Source: Rhodocollybia butyracea (taxonomy: Eukaryota; Basidiomycota; Agaricomycetes; Agaricales; Omphalotaceae). From it: DNA of 64,000 nt. The notes beneath the pieces were generated by a model. The model was not told the origin of the DNA. It saw nothing but the letters and a program-made list of their open reading frames with translations, and searched no databases. Numbering within the stretch: position 1 is the first letter of the stretch; each line of letters opens with the position of its first letter. The translations under genes and the position numbers were made by a program. The stretch covers positions 1 through 64,000 of the forward strand of contig JADNRY010000224.1 in assembly GCA_015501585.1 (NCBI GenBank), given 5' to 3'. Positions 1 through 10,393 of the stretch are shown piece by piece.

Positions 1-660
1 ATGTCTCTGCCGGATGAAGTTATAAACCGTATAATGAGGAAGAATTCCACACCATTGGGCTATCTCTGCCCGATAGCAGTCATGTATCCGTACGAGGACC
101 TGCCTCGACTTCTTCTCCTTGTCAACCGCATACTCCTTAGTATCAGCATACACTGCTAAATTCGATTACCGCTGCTCATCTACCGGAGACACACCAAGCC
201 ATGGTTTCGCAGCGGATGCCGGTACCGAGGCGTTGACGAGGGTTCTTATTAAACCTTGAGCAACTTAAGGCTGGAGCGAAGGGAATAATGATTGTTTAGT
301 ATTTAGTAGTACAAGTCCATTTTGTACATACCTGGAGCGAAGGGAACAACGATAGGGGTTCACTTCCAAGTCGGCCCAGGATGTTAAGTAATGAAAAGTA
401 GTTTAGCTATATATAAGTCCGTGAGCGTGGTTAAGACTCTACCGAGTCAATCTCTAACAGTCCTAGAGGAAGTGGTTTGGCGATGACGCATCCACAAGGG
501 CTACTAGGAATTTTGTTTTTGGATGTTGTTAGAGAGGGAAGGTGTGGGAGGCTTGGAGGATCGAGAAGGATAGATCCTATAGTAGCGCGATGACTTGGAG
601 CTCTTGTCGCGTCCGCGGAAATTAGCCCTGGAGCTAATGGCAATGTCGAGCAAATGTTGA
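1..660. repeat. Partial copy of the segmental-duplication unit (left edge)
   Basis: This stretch resembles about 32020-32660. Shared anchors include the pyrimidine-rich stretch near 100-130 (compare 32125-32160), the 'catgg.ttcgc.gc.gatg' stretch near 200-220 (compare 32219-32240) and, on the minus strand, a short frame at 431-643 ending in SSPCGCVI whose counterpart near 32.3 kb reads SNTCGCVI. I do not recognise the encoded protein and both copies carry stops, so I call it a decayed duplicate rather than a gene. The window starts inside the unit. Confidence 0.5.
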
Positions 661-956
661 GAGTTCAGCAGACAAAACAACACCCTGAACTAAAAAAATT
701 ATTTAATAGCAGAGGCAGAGTGTCGATTTGTAAAGACGTTGTAGCCGAGTACGCCATCAGGAGAGAGAAGGCGACTAGAATAGCGAAGATAAGTGCTGGT
801 AAAAAAGGTAGTGGTACTACCTAACTTTTGCAGGCAACCGAATACTTCGCGGCCACTGCATAGCTGTCATATTCTCTGGCTATTTGCCACTCTTTTGGAG
901 GTACTTATTTTACTTTACATTTACATATTGTTAGTCAGTATGCCATAGGAACAGAT

Positions 957-1443
957 TCAACTTGTTGCAGTCCAACTATGCTCATGGAGTCTGGGAATCA
1001 AGAGCTGCCATTGTTCAGACTCATTTAGGAGCAAGGGTGCAGCCGGTGGAGAAGATCGTAGCATCTGCACAAGTTCAGTCAGCAATAAAGTCATAGATTC
1101 AGGAATGCTCTGTATATTACAATTCGTGCAGCAGAGGTCTTTAGTTTTGCTACAAATATAATGATGAACTTGTATTGAGCTTGAACAAATATATATGATT
1201 AGAACGTGGCTTACCAGAACTCGTCGGGAAGGTTGGAGCAGGCAAAACCAACAAAGCCAGTCAAATCCTTGGTGTTGATGCCACGATTTTTAAGCTGCGC
1301 AATGAGTCTGGGATTTTTTGTAATTTCGGCAACACTTTCGGCCTGTTCGCAGCACAGACGGAGCATCCATTGGCACGCGGGGTCGTGGCAGCAACTGCGA
1401 GGGTAGCGATAGCGGCAGTAACAAGGGCAATCTTAAACTGCAT
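957..1443 (-). pseudogene. Hydrophobin-like small secreted protein, copy 1 (frameshifted)
   Basis: A paralogue of the gene at 5576-6042. The start and signal peptide are the same (MQFKIALVTAAIATLAV, cleavage probably after ...VAATTPRA). Aligning the two exon 1 sequences shows a 10-nt deletion just after the first cysteine codon (near 1362-1367), which shifts the frame and removes the normal spacing to the CC pair. Downstream the ancestral frame is otherwise kept, including the fourth cysteine (VGFACSNLP) and a 65-nt GT-AG intron (1150-1214). Exon 2 would read C-X5-CC-TNC-NIQ and end at a TGA at 957-959. Apart from the single deletion it is intact, so inactivation looks recent; a sequencing error cannot be excluded. 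Confidence 0.6.
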
Positions 1444-1455
1444 AATGTGGGCCAA

Positions 1456-2990
1456 GTAATGAAGAGCAGAGAATGTAGCCGAGTAATGAAGAGTTTGAGA
1501 GTAGGTGAACGACGAGTTTTGGTTGTTCGACTGAGGTCCTTCCTCCCAACTTTGTGATAGCTTTTATACCTTCGATTCTCTGCTACGTACAGATCCCGAT
1601 CCGATGCGTACTCGCTACACTGGTCCCCTCTAACCACGCTGACCTCCAGTAGACTGTAGCCTCCAGTAATATTAATCCTATTCATCATTACGAGTGGCCA
1701 ACGAGTGGTGCAAACATGACACGACAGATGGTATTGAGATGGAATTGAGGTCACTCTTATACTTACTATATAACACATTTCAAAAGCATTCGGCTCCTGA
1801 TTTAATGTTCTCGGAGGTCATGTACATTTGAATTTGGAATTTGAAATTGTCTTTACATACATTCCTTGATTGCCAAGTAGTATGTATTACTACAATACAA
1901 TACAATCACAGGAGTCAAGAGCTGGTGCCATTCGGTCAAGTGTTCGGTATGACAAATCATTGTCAATTGAGTGTACTTACTTACTACTATCTACTGCCAT
2001 ATACTCATCTGGAAGGATGAAAGAAACACAGCAATCATACCCGATTAAAACCTCTTGACACTACAACCGAAACATTAGCGGCTGACTTCCCGCTGCGATT
2101 AATTCGCAAATAAACATTTTCTGAAGATTTGAGAAAAATATGAAATGGCATTATTTGCCAAATTATTTGACCTATCAGTCCCGTAGTAAAATAATTGTTA
2201 AGCCCGCTAAATGCTCGATTAAGGGTGTGATCACCGAAATGGAGCCCGAAATGTAAGGTTAGGTTAGGTTTATTACCGGCTTGGGACCAAGTGCTGATAC
2301 GCCGGGATCCGAGAAGCTACCTAATGTACTTCTATGTATGTACATTATCGTCTCGGGGCCAACTCCTGGGTGTCTGGACAAGCTCACTACGCTTGGTAGA
2401 GGTAGATCCGTGAGCCACAAGAGAGACCAAGAGTACTAAATTAATAAGTATCTACCTACTACTTACTAGACTACATGTTGTGCTTATACCCATCAGGGAC
2501 ATACAATGGGACTTCATCAAAAATAGTTAAGCAGTTGTGAGAGAAGTATATTGCAGTAATAGCAGATCTTTGTTCTCTTTAGAATAAACTCGCACAACGA
2601 AAGTGAGGTAGATATGTATAGAAGAATCTGACACCGTCTCAAGCTCAAGCAACAACACGAAAGTGTGGTTGTTGGCAGCGGGCCTGGCAGGATGGAAGCC
2701 GTGGCTATGGTGCGCAGCAGTTAATCTCGTCGTTTTCAACGCCAAACACAAATAAAATAAAACCGACGCCGTCTCAAGCTCAGACAGCGCTAAAGATGTG
2801 ACTGTCCGGCAGAGAAGGGGTCGGGAGGCCTTCGTAGATTTAGCGTTTACAACATGTCCGAAATTTCAAATTTGCTCACAAAAAAGCAAGCCGTTCACTT
2901 GCCGAGCATCATCACAGGATTAATTGTTCGATTTTTGACAAATAATGCCTGCGGGAAGTCATCCAGTGACTCGTGTACTAGATGGCGATA
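1456..2990. other. Intergenic, partly shared with 6060-6550
   Basis: The region just upstream of the copy 1 gene (about 1456-2060) matches about 6060-6550 upstream of copy 2, so the duplicated segment includes the putative promoter. From about 2060 to 2980 I see no supported gene. A short GGTTAGGTTAGG run at about 2259 and a small duplication of 'gtctcaagctca' at 2635 and 2773 are the only repeats noticed. Confidence 0.4.
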
Positions 2991-3840
2991 CAATTAACAT
3001 TAATTTGTTCTTTGACTGAGCCTCTTTGTCTCTCGATAGTGAAAATTTACTCTTGTTACCGTCCGAGTTCAATCAGCAAAAGCTGGGTTGTGGTACCCAA
3101 CTGGAGAGAGTTTTACAGTACTCCCCGAGCCCAGGGACACTCTACTGATGCATTTTTCCAAATGAGTAGTAGTACACTTACTGGTTTTCATGTACCGAAT
3201 TACGGCGGCTCATCAGATTTTTTTCATGCAAAAATAAATCCACAGCCGCATGCCGTTTTGAGATAGGGCTATTGTCCGGCACTTACACCAGCAGCCAGTG
3301 CTGGACAGTCCCAGAAAGCGCCTTCCAGTCCCCGTGTTTAATGATGGGCCGACCACTGGTAAAATCCCATCCTGTATCGAGGGCCTGCAATTGTCATTCG
3401 ATGTTGTTATATACAAAGATAAAAAGTCACATTTAGACGAGCCATGGTTCGTATCTAGACGAGCTTATTCGCGACCGCCTACAAGCCCGATCCCGAATCT
3501 CGACGTGCTCGGCCCCGCAATCCCCTCCCGAAGTAGGCATACAGGCTCATACAGGTCACATACCTCCGACCTCGAGGATAGGTACATGCACAACGTAGGT
3601 AGTCTTTGCAGGTTATACCGCACGGCGTCCGGCGATGACAAAAGAATAAGACTCCAGAGGCTTCCGACGATGGCCTATGCATAAGAACTCACCCAGCATG
3701 TAACCAGGTAAATTTACGTCGACACGCAAATGCACTCTGAGGCAGCGAAGAAGAGTGACGGATTCAGCTACTACTCCTTCTAGGGATGATCGAAGAAATC
3801 CATACATATAATAGATGGTCAAGGGATAAAACTATTGAGA
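2990..3840. repeat. Segmental-duplication block, copy A
   Basis: Related to 6590-7340, 27400-27930 and, for the first 240 bp, 31610-31880. The first part carries the shared anchor 'tctctcgatagtgaaaa' and 'aaaagctgggt'. The later part (3360-3830) shares 'cgagggcctgcaattgtc' and a conserved antisense stretch ending in a splice-like junction. Short frames occur on both strands in each copy but no single frame stays open across copies, so I see no gene I can name. Confidence 0.55.
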
Positions 3841-4566
3841 AACCCCAATTTTTGCAGCAACCCAGGGTTGCTCCTGATGGGCTTCTGGTAGCTGGCCGCT
3901 GGCCGACCGTGTTATTCTAGCGCTTGTCTAGCGCTAGTCCGGCAACCTTTGACGCGAGCTTGGACGCGAGAGTTACTCGCAGCCTACTAGAAGGTCCAGG
4001 ATATATTAAGACTTACTTACTGATAACACGAAGACTTGGAGGCTTTACAGAGAGTAACTTGGCAAAGCAGAGAGCTCAGAGAAAACTTCGTAGTACATAG
4101 AATGTATCCAAGAACTTCGCAGTACATAAGTACTTATACTCTTGCTTATACTACATACCAACTACATACACAAAATAGAGCTAAAAAATCAGCGTCCAGT
4201 ACGATAGAGAGAAGCTGCACTGCAGGTGTCATTCTGTGAGTCAAGGAGTCCGCTGACAACTTAAGTCTTACAAGTTGAATTCGAAACTTGAAGTCAAGCT
4301 TCTTTGACACTTTCAGCTATACTTAAGTTAAGGCTATACTATCGACATTGATACAGGTCTGCGGGTATTCCCACGGGTGTTACCTGCAGGTACCGAAATC
4401 CGACCGGGACTCGTGTCCATTTTTAGTATCAATAGCAAGCTAAATACAAGGACTTCTTAAGCGAATATTTGTTACACTCCGGATCGGAATCACTACCCAA
4501 AGAGTAGTATGATGGGCCAGTCGTAGCTTCCCCCTCAATTCCCCCCGAGATGGAGACCCGACCTAG
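3841..4566. other. No recognisable gene
   Basis: Nothing coding is supported here. Around 4350-4435 there is a decayed stretch with 'gggactcgtgtccattttta' and 'cctgcaggtacc' that resembles the end of the TA-flanked MITE family complete at 51968-52612; it may be a remnant of that family. Confidence 0.3.
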
Positions 4567-4765
4567 CACACCGGAAAGAGAAAAATATCTGTCGAGTGGA
4601 TTTCCGTACTGAAATTTTCCGATAAGATAATCCTTTTATAGTTTATCATCAAATTTCAGTAACCATTTCGGGCGGACTAAAAACCACTGATTATCTTTAT
4701 TGGGATAATCAGCTTTATTTCAGTACAAAAATCTGCTCGGTAGATTTTTTTCTCTTTTCAGTGTG
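4567..4765. mobile_element. 199-bp MITE with CACAC ends, TAG duplication
   Basis: The ends form an imperfect inverted repeat of about 50 bp. The left end starts CACACCGGAAAGAGAAAAA and the complement of the right end starts CACACTGAAAAGAGAAAAA; both reach the shared inner motif GTACTGAAAT. The trinucleotide TAG lies directly outside both ends (4564-4566 and 4766-4768). It has no coding capacity. The 3-bp duplication and CACA start would fit a CACTA-like or Harbinger-like non-autonomous element; the superfamily is inference. Confidence 0.7.
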
Positions 4766-4898
4766 TAGGCAGACTCGTTATACACTGACGATCCATACGG
4801 GTGTGTGTATATAGATATCCAACGGTATTTTACTTTAAATTTACATATTGTTAATCAGTGTGCCATAAGAATAGATACAACTTGTTGCAGTCCAGCTA

Positions 4899-5481
4899 CT
4901 ATGGGTGGCAGGGAAGTGCTCACGGCTAGGAAGTGCAACTTTTTTTAAAACACTAGAAAATATGGGTTCTTGCTAACCGATTCTATGATTTTTTGTAACA
5001 TTATTTAGGTACTCTACAATGATTCTGTCTACTCAGATGGGCCATTTTATGAAAAACACTTGAATCGCAAGCAGAACGTTCAGAACATCGAGTGTGACTT
5101 CTGCATCAATTGCCAGGAACATGTAGAATGTCTATTGAGACCGTTGAGATGAGCTCAAAAGGTTTTTCACAATGCTAATAGCAGCTTAAATTCAAATTCC
5201 TATAAGTATCCGTATAGTATTCATGAAACAAGAAGCAAAATAGCGAGCAAAAGACTGCAAAAACCGGCAAAAGTTTTGGCCGCTAAGCGCCCAGTTGCAC
5301 TTCCCAATTTTGCTCGGACATTGCCCGACGCATGCAATTAAACCTTTAAAAATACAGGAAATTCAGGATAAGTGTTTTTATCTACTGTAAATCGATCTAT
5401 ATCCTCAGATATGCGAAATTTCTGGCTGGCGTAAACTTATTGACAATTTATCAAAAAATTGCACTTCCCTGTCACCCATAG
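4899..5481. mobile_element. 583-bp TA-flanked MITE (Tc1/mariner-type duplication)
   Basis: The ends are inverted repeats of 21 bp with one mismatch: left CTATGGGTGGCAGGGAAGTG, complement of right CTATGGGTGACAGGGAAGTG. TA flanks both sides (4897-4898, 5482-5483). The homologous segment near 975-985 lacks the element and has a single TA (cagtccaacTATGC), an empty site that confirms the boundaries. A GGAAGTGCAA motif recurs inside near both ends (4922-4945, 5298-5310, 5457-5470), as subterminal transposase sites would. It has no coding capacity. TA duplication is characteristic of the Tc1/mariner superfamily; the autonomous partner is not in the window. Confidence 0.85.
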
Positions 5482-5575
5482 TATGCTCATGGAGTCCGGG
5501 AATTAAGAGTTGCCGTTGTTCAGACTCCTCATTAAGTGACAATACAATAGAATAAATTGTATAACCGACCCAGGG

Positions 5576-6042
5576 TCATGACCCAGACCCAACCCATACC
5601 CTACTGGTAAAGAGTACAGCCGGTGGAGAAGGCCGTAGAATCTGCACAAGTTCAGTCAGCGATAAAGTCATAGAATCAGGAATGTTCTGTATATTACAGT
5701 TTGTGCAGCAGAGATCTCTACCATAGTAGCTATAAATATAATAATGAACTTTTATTGAGCTTGAACAAATATATATGATTAGAGAATGACTTACCAGCCG
5801 GTGAACTCAGGATCGGTAACTTGGGCGCAGAAATCACCAACAAAGCCAGTCAAATCCTTGGTGTTTATGCCAAAATGTTTAAGCTGTGCAATGAGTTCGG
5901 GATCCTTTGCAACTTCGGCAACACTTTGGGCATGTTCGCAGCACAGACGGAGACCCGTGGAGCATCCATTGGCACGCGGGGTCGTGGCAGCGACTGCGAG
6001 GGTAGCGATAGCGGCAGTAACAAGGGCGATCTTAAACTGCAT
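5576..6042 (-). CDS. Hydrophobin-like small secreted cysteine-rich protein, copy 2
   Basis: Two exons (complement of 5795-6042 and 5576-5729) joined by a 65-nt GT-AG intron give about 133 residues. Residues 1-20 form a signal peptide (MQFKIALVTAAIATLAVAA). The mature part has eight cysteines: C27-X6-CC-X36-C-X10-C-X6-CC-X2-C. Class I hydrophobins have eight cysteines with two CC pairs and an intron in this area, and VG.FC before the intron is family-like. The last spacing (CC-TN-C) is much shorter than the usual 6-18 residues, so the assignment is hydrophobin-like rather than certain. Hydrophobins self-assemble at air-water interfaces on the hyphal surface. The C-terminal tail differs from copy 1 because of an extra stretch of about 75 bp at 5550-5620. 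The start was chosen at the signal peptide; the frame continues upstream but that part is not supported. Confidence 0.6.
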
Positions 6043-6590
6043 AATGTGCCCTAGTAATGACGAGTCTGAGAGTACTTGAACGACGGGTTTTGGTTGTTCG
6101 AGTGAGAACCTTCCTCCCAACTTTGTGATAGCTCTTATACCTTCAATTCTCCGTCCTGATCCAGCCGAGGTGGCCTGATCCGATGCGTACTCGGTACACT
6201 GGTCCCCTCTAACCACGCTCACCAGCAGAAATGAATCTTGCCTAATCCTCAGGCTATTTATCATTACGAGTGGCGCAAACATAACGCGACAAATGGTATT
6301 GAGATGGAAAAAGTCACTCGAGTATATAATCCGTTCCGAAAGCATTCGAATCCTGATTTAAAGTTCTCGGAGGTCATGTACAGTTGACGTACCAGTGGAG
6401 AGCTGGTGTTCGGTCAAGTATTCGGTATGAAAAATCATTGATTGTACTTAAGTACTACTATATACTGTTGAGCTACTGCCATAAGTATACTCATCTGGAA
6501 GGATGAAAGAAACACAGCAATCACATCTGATCTAAAACCTCTTGACACTACAAACCGAAGTTAATGATTAATGTACTAGACAGCGATACG
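6043..6590. promoter_or_regulatory. Duplicated upstream region of hydrophobin-like gene
   Basis: This 5' flank resembles the flank of copy 1 (1456-2060), including 'ccaactttgtgatagct' at 6117 and 1548, and 'cactggtcccctctaacca' at 6198 and 1618. Conservation of the flank together with the gene suggests the duplication took the promoter along. I cannot place a TATA box or start site with confidence. Confidence 0.3.
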
Positions 6591-7380
6591 ATTAAAATTA
6601 ATTTGTTCCTTGGCTGAGCTTCTTTGTCTCTCGATAGTGAGAATTTACTCTTGTTACCGCCCGAGTATATTAATCAGCAAAAGCTGGGCTGTGTACCCAA
6701 CGGGGGGGAGAGTTTTACAGTGCTCCCACTGCTCCCAGAGCCTCGGGACACTCTGCAGGCATTTGACTAAAACGCTATATGCAGGTTTTACTGGTGCGTT
6801 TTTCCAGCTGAGTACTTAGTATGTAGTATACTTACTGGTTTTCGGGTACCGAATTACAGCAGCTCATCATCGGAATGCCGTTTTGAGATGGGGATATTGT
6901 ACACTCACCGTACTACAATGTACGGCACCTATACCAGTGTGGACAGTCCCCATGTTTAATGGCAAAGTTCCATCCTGTATCGAGGGTCCGCAATTGTCAT
7001 TCGATGTTGTTCAACTTGTTGTATCCAAAGATCAAAAGCCACAGTAAGTCGAGTGTGTGCCGTGCATACGAACTTATTCCTCGGCTCCGCAATCCCCTCC
7101 CGAAGTAGGTGTGCATACAGGTCACATATCTCAAGCACAGGTAACACGCATAACGTATGTAGTCTATACCAGCGTCCGGCGATGACCAAAGAATAGAACC
7201 TAGTAAATTTACGTTGACCTCCAAATGAACCCTCCTGCAGGCGGCGAGGAAGACTTATAATGTGACGGATTCAGCTTAACGATGACACCAAGCGCTTTGT
7301 CTAGGGGATGACAGAAGAGGTCCATACATATACTAAATGGCTAAGTGCGTCGGAATTCGTTGGGTAATTTTCGCTCCTTA
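6591..7380. repeat. Segmental-duplication block, copy B
   Basis: Matches 2990-3840 in order and orientation (for example 'tctctcgatagtgagaattt' at 6629 and 'gtatcgagggtccgcaattg' at 6978). In 27400-27930 the same anchors recur. No frame stays open in all copies. It sits directly upstream of the hydrophobin-like copy 2, just as copy A sits upstream of copy 1. Confidence 0.6.
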
Positions 7381-7559
7381 TGTGTTCATAACATGTATAA
7401 CACTCATTCTAGTTTGGATGTAATCCAAAATAACCCTACGCAAAAAATCCACCTCTCAATTGCCTTAGCCTCTTCGGTATATTCTTGAACATAGATTAAG
7501 TACCGTAGCAATCCCAATCAGTCTTCGGGTTGCAGTGAGTAAGTACAAAGTAAACGAAC

Positions 7560-8900
7560 TTTACAATAACATATTAACACAGCTCTTATGTAGCATATAA
7601 CGACTAGACTGCGCGCTAACGAATACTTGAAGAAGGCGGGAGGCGTCTGGATAAACAAAGCGTGAGGAACGTTGTGTCAGTTTATGCGAAAAAAAAGGAA
7701 TAGAGTCAGTAATCGGTATACGAAAACTAGGATCGTAAAGCAACTGACCTGTAGCATCCCTGGAATATCGGCGTAAGGGTCGTTCGCTTTCTCCCCCTCC
7801 CGTCCTTTCATCGCCGGCTTCACTGCTTTCCCCTCTGGCATCAATCGTACATCGCGCTACGCCCATTGCTCCATCCGAGGGTCGAGCACTTTGAGGATAC
7901 ATATGGCGGAGGTAGAGAAGGTCGTGATGGGTGAGGTGTGGGAGACGGCGTTCAATGAGCTCAAGGTGGTGTTCGAGGACGTGGCGAAAGTAGAAAACCG
8001 GAGTGTAGGAGACGCAAAAAGACCAGGAGAGTCAGGCCATCGGCTTTTATAGACTGTGCACCCACTCCATACTTGGCGCAAAGTCAGCTTGCATCGCATC
8101 GGTCGCGGCTACTTGAACTCGTTGAGCTGTATCCTGAGTCGGGGTCGTGTGAGCATGAAACACAAACACGCGAGACATCCACCTCTTGGAGGTCTTTTAC
8201 AGTTTTGTGGGCTGGTACAGACTGCAGAACGACATCCAACGCATCTCCGTAGAACAAGGACAAAGAGAAAACGGTTTCTTTCGACTTCTTCCACGCAGAA
8301 ATCACCTCATCCGCACCCTCTAGCTGTTCTCTCCCAAATCGCAACACGCCTTTTTACGAGGACCTTCCTCCGCTTCTGCATATTTCCATAGCGTACCGCA
8401 GCTGATTGACCGTAGAATCAGCAAGCTGGGGTTTCGCAGCGGATGGGCATTTGCCAAGGAAGATGTTGGGGCGAGGTAAAGCGACGACTTCGACGGAGGA
8501 GCTGATAAGGCAAGCGGCGGGGACGGTACAGTCGACCTTCGGGTACAAAGGGAATCGCGACGACGTGGTACGGATGAAAGAACGATTGAGTTACCTAATG
8601 TACGTAACAAAGCATAAGTAGCTACTGTACGTAAGTGGCGGAACGACCGAGCACAAGAACATATGCTCTAACAGGAGCTTCCGCTGCGGGTGATTTGGGG
8701 AGCTGTGAGGTTTGCGGGAATTTGTAGGAGGGAGGTGGATGTAGACGTCGTAGAGGTAGGAAGAGCACCAAGATGTATCCACCATAGAGAGCTTGTTGGT
8801 TGTTGTTATTCAGGTTGTCGGTGAGGAAAGCTTGTGGAGAGAAAGGAGAGCCGCTTGAAGATGACAATAGTCTGTGAAGCCGGATGTTACTCAGATACAC
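7560..8900 (-). pseudogene. Unrecognised repeated gene, decayed copy B
   Basis: The corresponding stretches at 13600-14900 and 29800-30300 share antisense coding-like sequence in the same order. Markers are RLSFSSPTTRL.TTTNKL and DTSWCS.YLYDVYI near the proximal end, MLRFGREQLEGAD, KTVKDLQEVDV, and RPLRRY followed by a conserved donor-like GGTCAGTTGC. The frame changes between segments and between copies, so introns and frameshifts are mixed. Probable exons end in Q before a GT. I do not recognise the family and give no function. The conserved order and the partial frame conservation suggest a once-functional gene duplicated with the hydrophobin-like gene. Confidence 0.35.
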
Positions 8901-8969
8901 CGCAAAGCAGGATCAAGCTTCAGAATTCAAGCTTTCAAGCTAAGTCCCATTCGTCACTAGTCAAAAAAA

Positions 8970-9870
8970 AAGTTAGCCTAGACAAAAGACTTTGAACCCA
9001 AAAACTCACAAAAGATACCCGAGTCACCCACTAAGCGAAACCTCACAAGAGCCCCTCCATCCGCTCCTCCAAGCTTCATGAAACGAACCAAATCCGACCT
9101 TGTCCGTCCACCCACTGCCACCACAATTGCCCATAAATGAACCAACTCCAACCTTGTCCGTCTACCCACTTCCACCACAATTTCCCCCACCGATCTCCAG
9201 CACGACAAAAAAACACTCTGTCCTTGAACAAGCATCCGCCAAGTACGCGACATATCGATTTTGAGGGCCATGTCAGCTGGATGTCTGAGTGATTGAAGGA
9301 CGGGCGAGCATAGTGGAATGGGTGAGGATGTGGGAAAGTACTGGATGGCCAGTGTTGATAGCATGGATAGGAGCGGAAACAGAAAATTGTTTGTGATAGG
9401 CGCCGAACTTGGCGCGTTGCACGGTCACGGGAACCGTGTCAATCACTGATTCACTTTACGGTCGGTCCTCCTGCCATATCGTTCTACAGGAGATCCTTCC
9501 GCTGTCTCAGCCCACAAGTCATATATTCTCTCCCTTTTCTTCCAAGTTCCAAACACGATAGAGGAGTCAATTAAATAATTTATACGGATGACAAGACGGC
9601 TCAAGGCGGAAGCTACGACTGACTCGACGACTCACCGCATACGAAATGGCAGAATCAGTATTAACATTGCATGTAATAGTTCTGGCTGCGTATCCATTCA
9701 TGATGGCATAGTTGACGGTGGGTTTTTCAGCCGCAGCTGCTCCGGAGGTCAACGAGGAGGGTCCATCTACGGGATTTTTTCTGGAGGAAACAAGGTTCAC
9801 CACATATTCCCCAGTTTTCCATACAGCACAGAATCTCCCCAGATCCAGGTTGGGTACCCCTCCCCTCCTC
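8970..9870. repeat. Segmental-duplication block, distal part, copy B
   Basis: About 8980-9560 matches 14980-15039 plus 20981-21470 and also 30300-31060. The anchors are 'cttgtccgtccacccact' and 'aaacactctgtccttg', and all copies later read 'gataggcg.cga' and 'gcgttgcacggtcacggga' or close variants. About 9660-9790 matches 31235-31340 ('ttcatgatggcatagt', 'tttcagc'). On the minus strand all copies share a stretch encoding approximately FLS.WRSV.EIVVEVGG.TR, but stops interrupt it. The function is unknown. Confidence 0.5.
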
Positions 9871-10393
9871 CTAAGCCTACGAAAGCCTACGAAAGGTATC
9901 CACCGGTAGGCAGCACCATATTTTCAACAGTATATTTGAAGCGAGGAGAACTTGGCAACAAGATGAGTAACGCTGCTTATACGGATAAATATTTTATGCT
10001 CCAGCCAGTGGAATGTAATCCTTACCTCATTCAAGTCTCTTTCACTCGAATAGACAACATAGCTAGCTCAGATCTCCTGCTCTGAACAAGAAATAGTGGG
10101 ATGTGATTCTGATGTGAAACCATCTTTCAAGGAGTACATGGGTAGGTATTACAAAAGTTCCAAAATGATGTAACATGTATACTGGCTGCGGGGAGCTACT
10201 CCGATTCTTTTCCTGATTTTCTTTGTCAAACTTTATGTGTTCTCTCAGTGCAAGAAGCTGGCCATTCTGCCATTCCTTTTGCTTGTTAAACTTTATATGT
10301 TTGTGTTTTGTTTCCACCTCTCCATCTTTGTGTCCAATTTCTCCCTCTCATTTTGCTCTCATTGCCATTTCAACCATTATCAGTCTCCCTTTG
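9871..10393. other. Intergenic, 3' side of the DUF6535 gene
   Basis: Short frames exist on both strands (for example plus-strand 9588-10085) but none is conserved in the paralogous block at 31.2 kb or resembles a known family. The stretch 10225-10320 contains two similar pieces around 'aaactttat.tgttt', probably a local duplication. Confidence 0.3.

Noticed and set aside
2255..2270. Telomere-like GGTTAGGTTAGG
   Set aside because: Only two to three imperfect units in the middle of the contig; this is expected by chance and is not the usual TTAGGG array.
9588..10085. 165-codon plus-strand frame as a gene
   Set aside because: Not conserved in the paralogous block near 31.2 kb, no domain, and it overlaps duplicated non-coding sequence.
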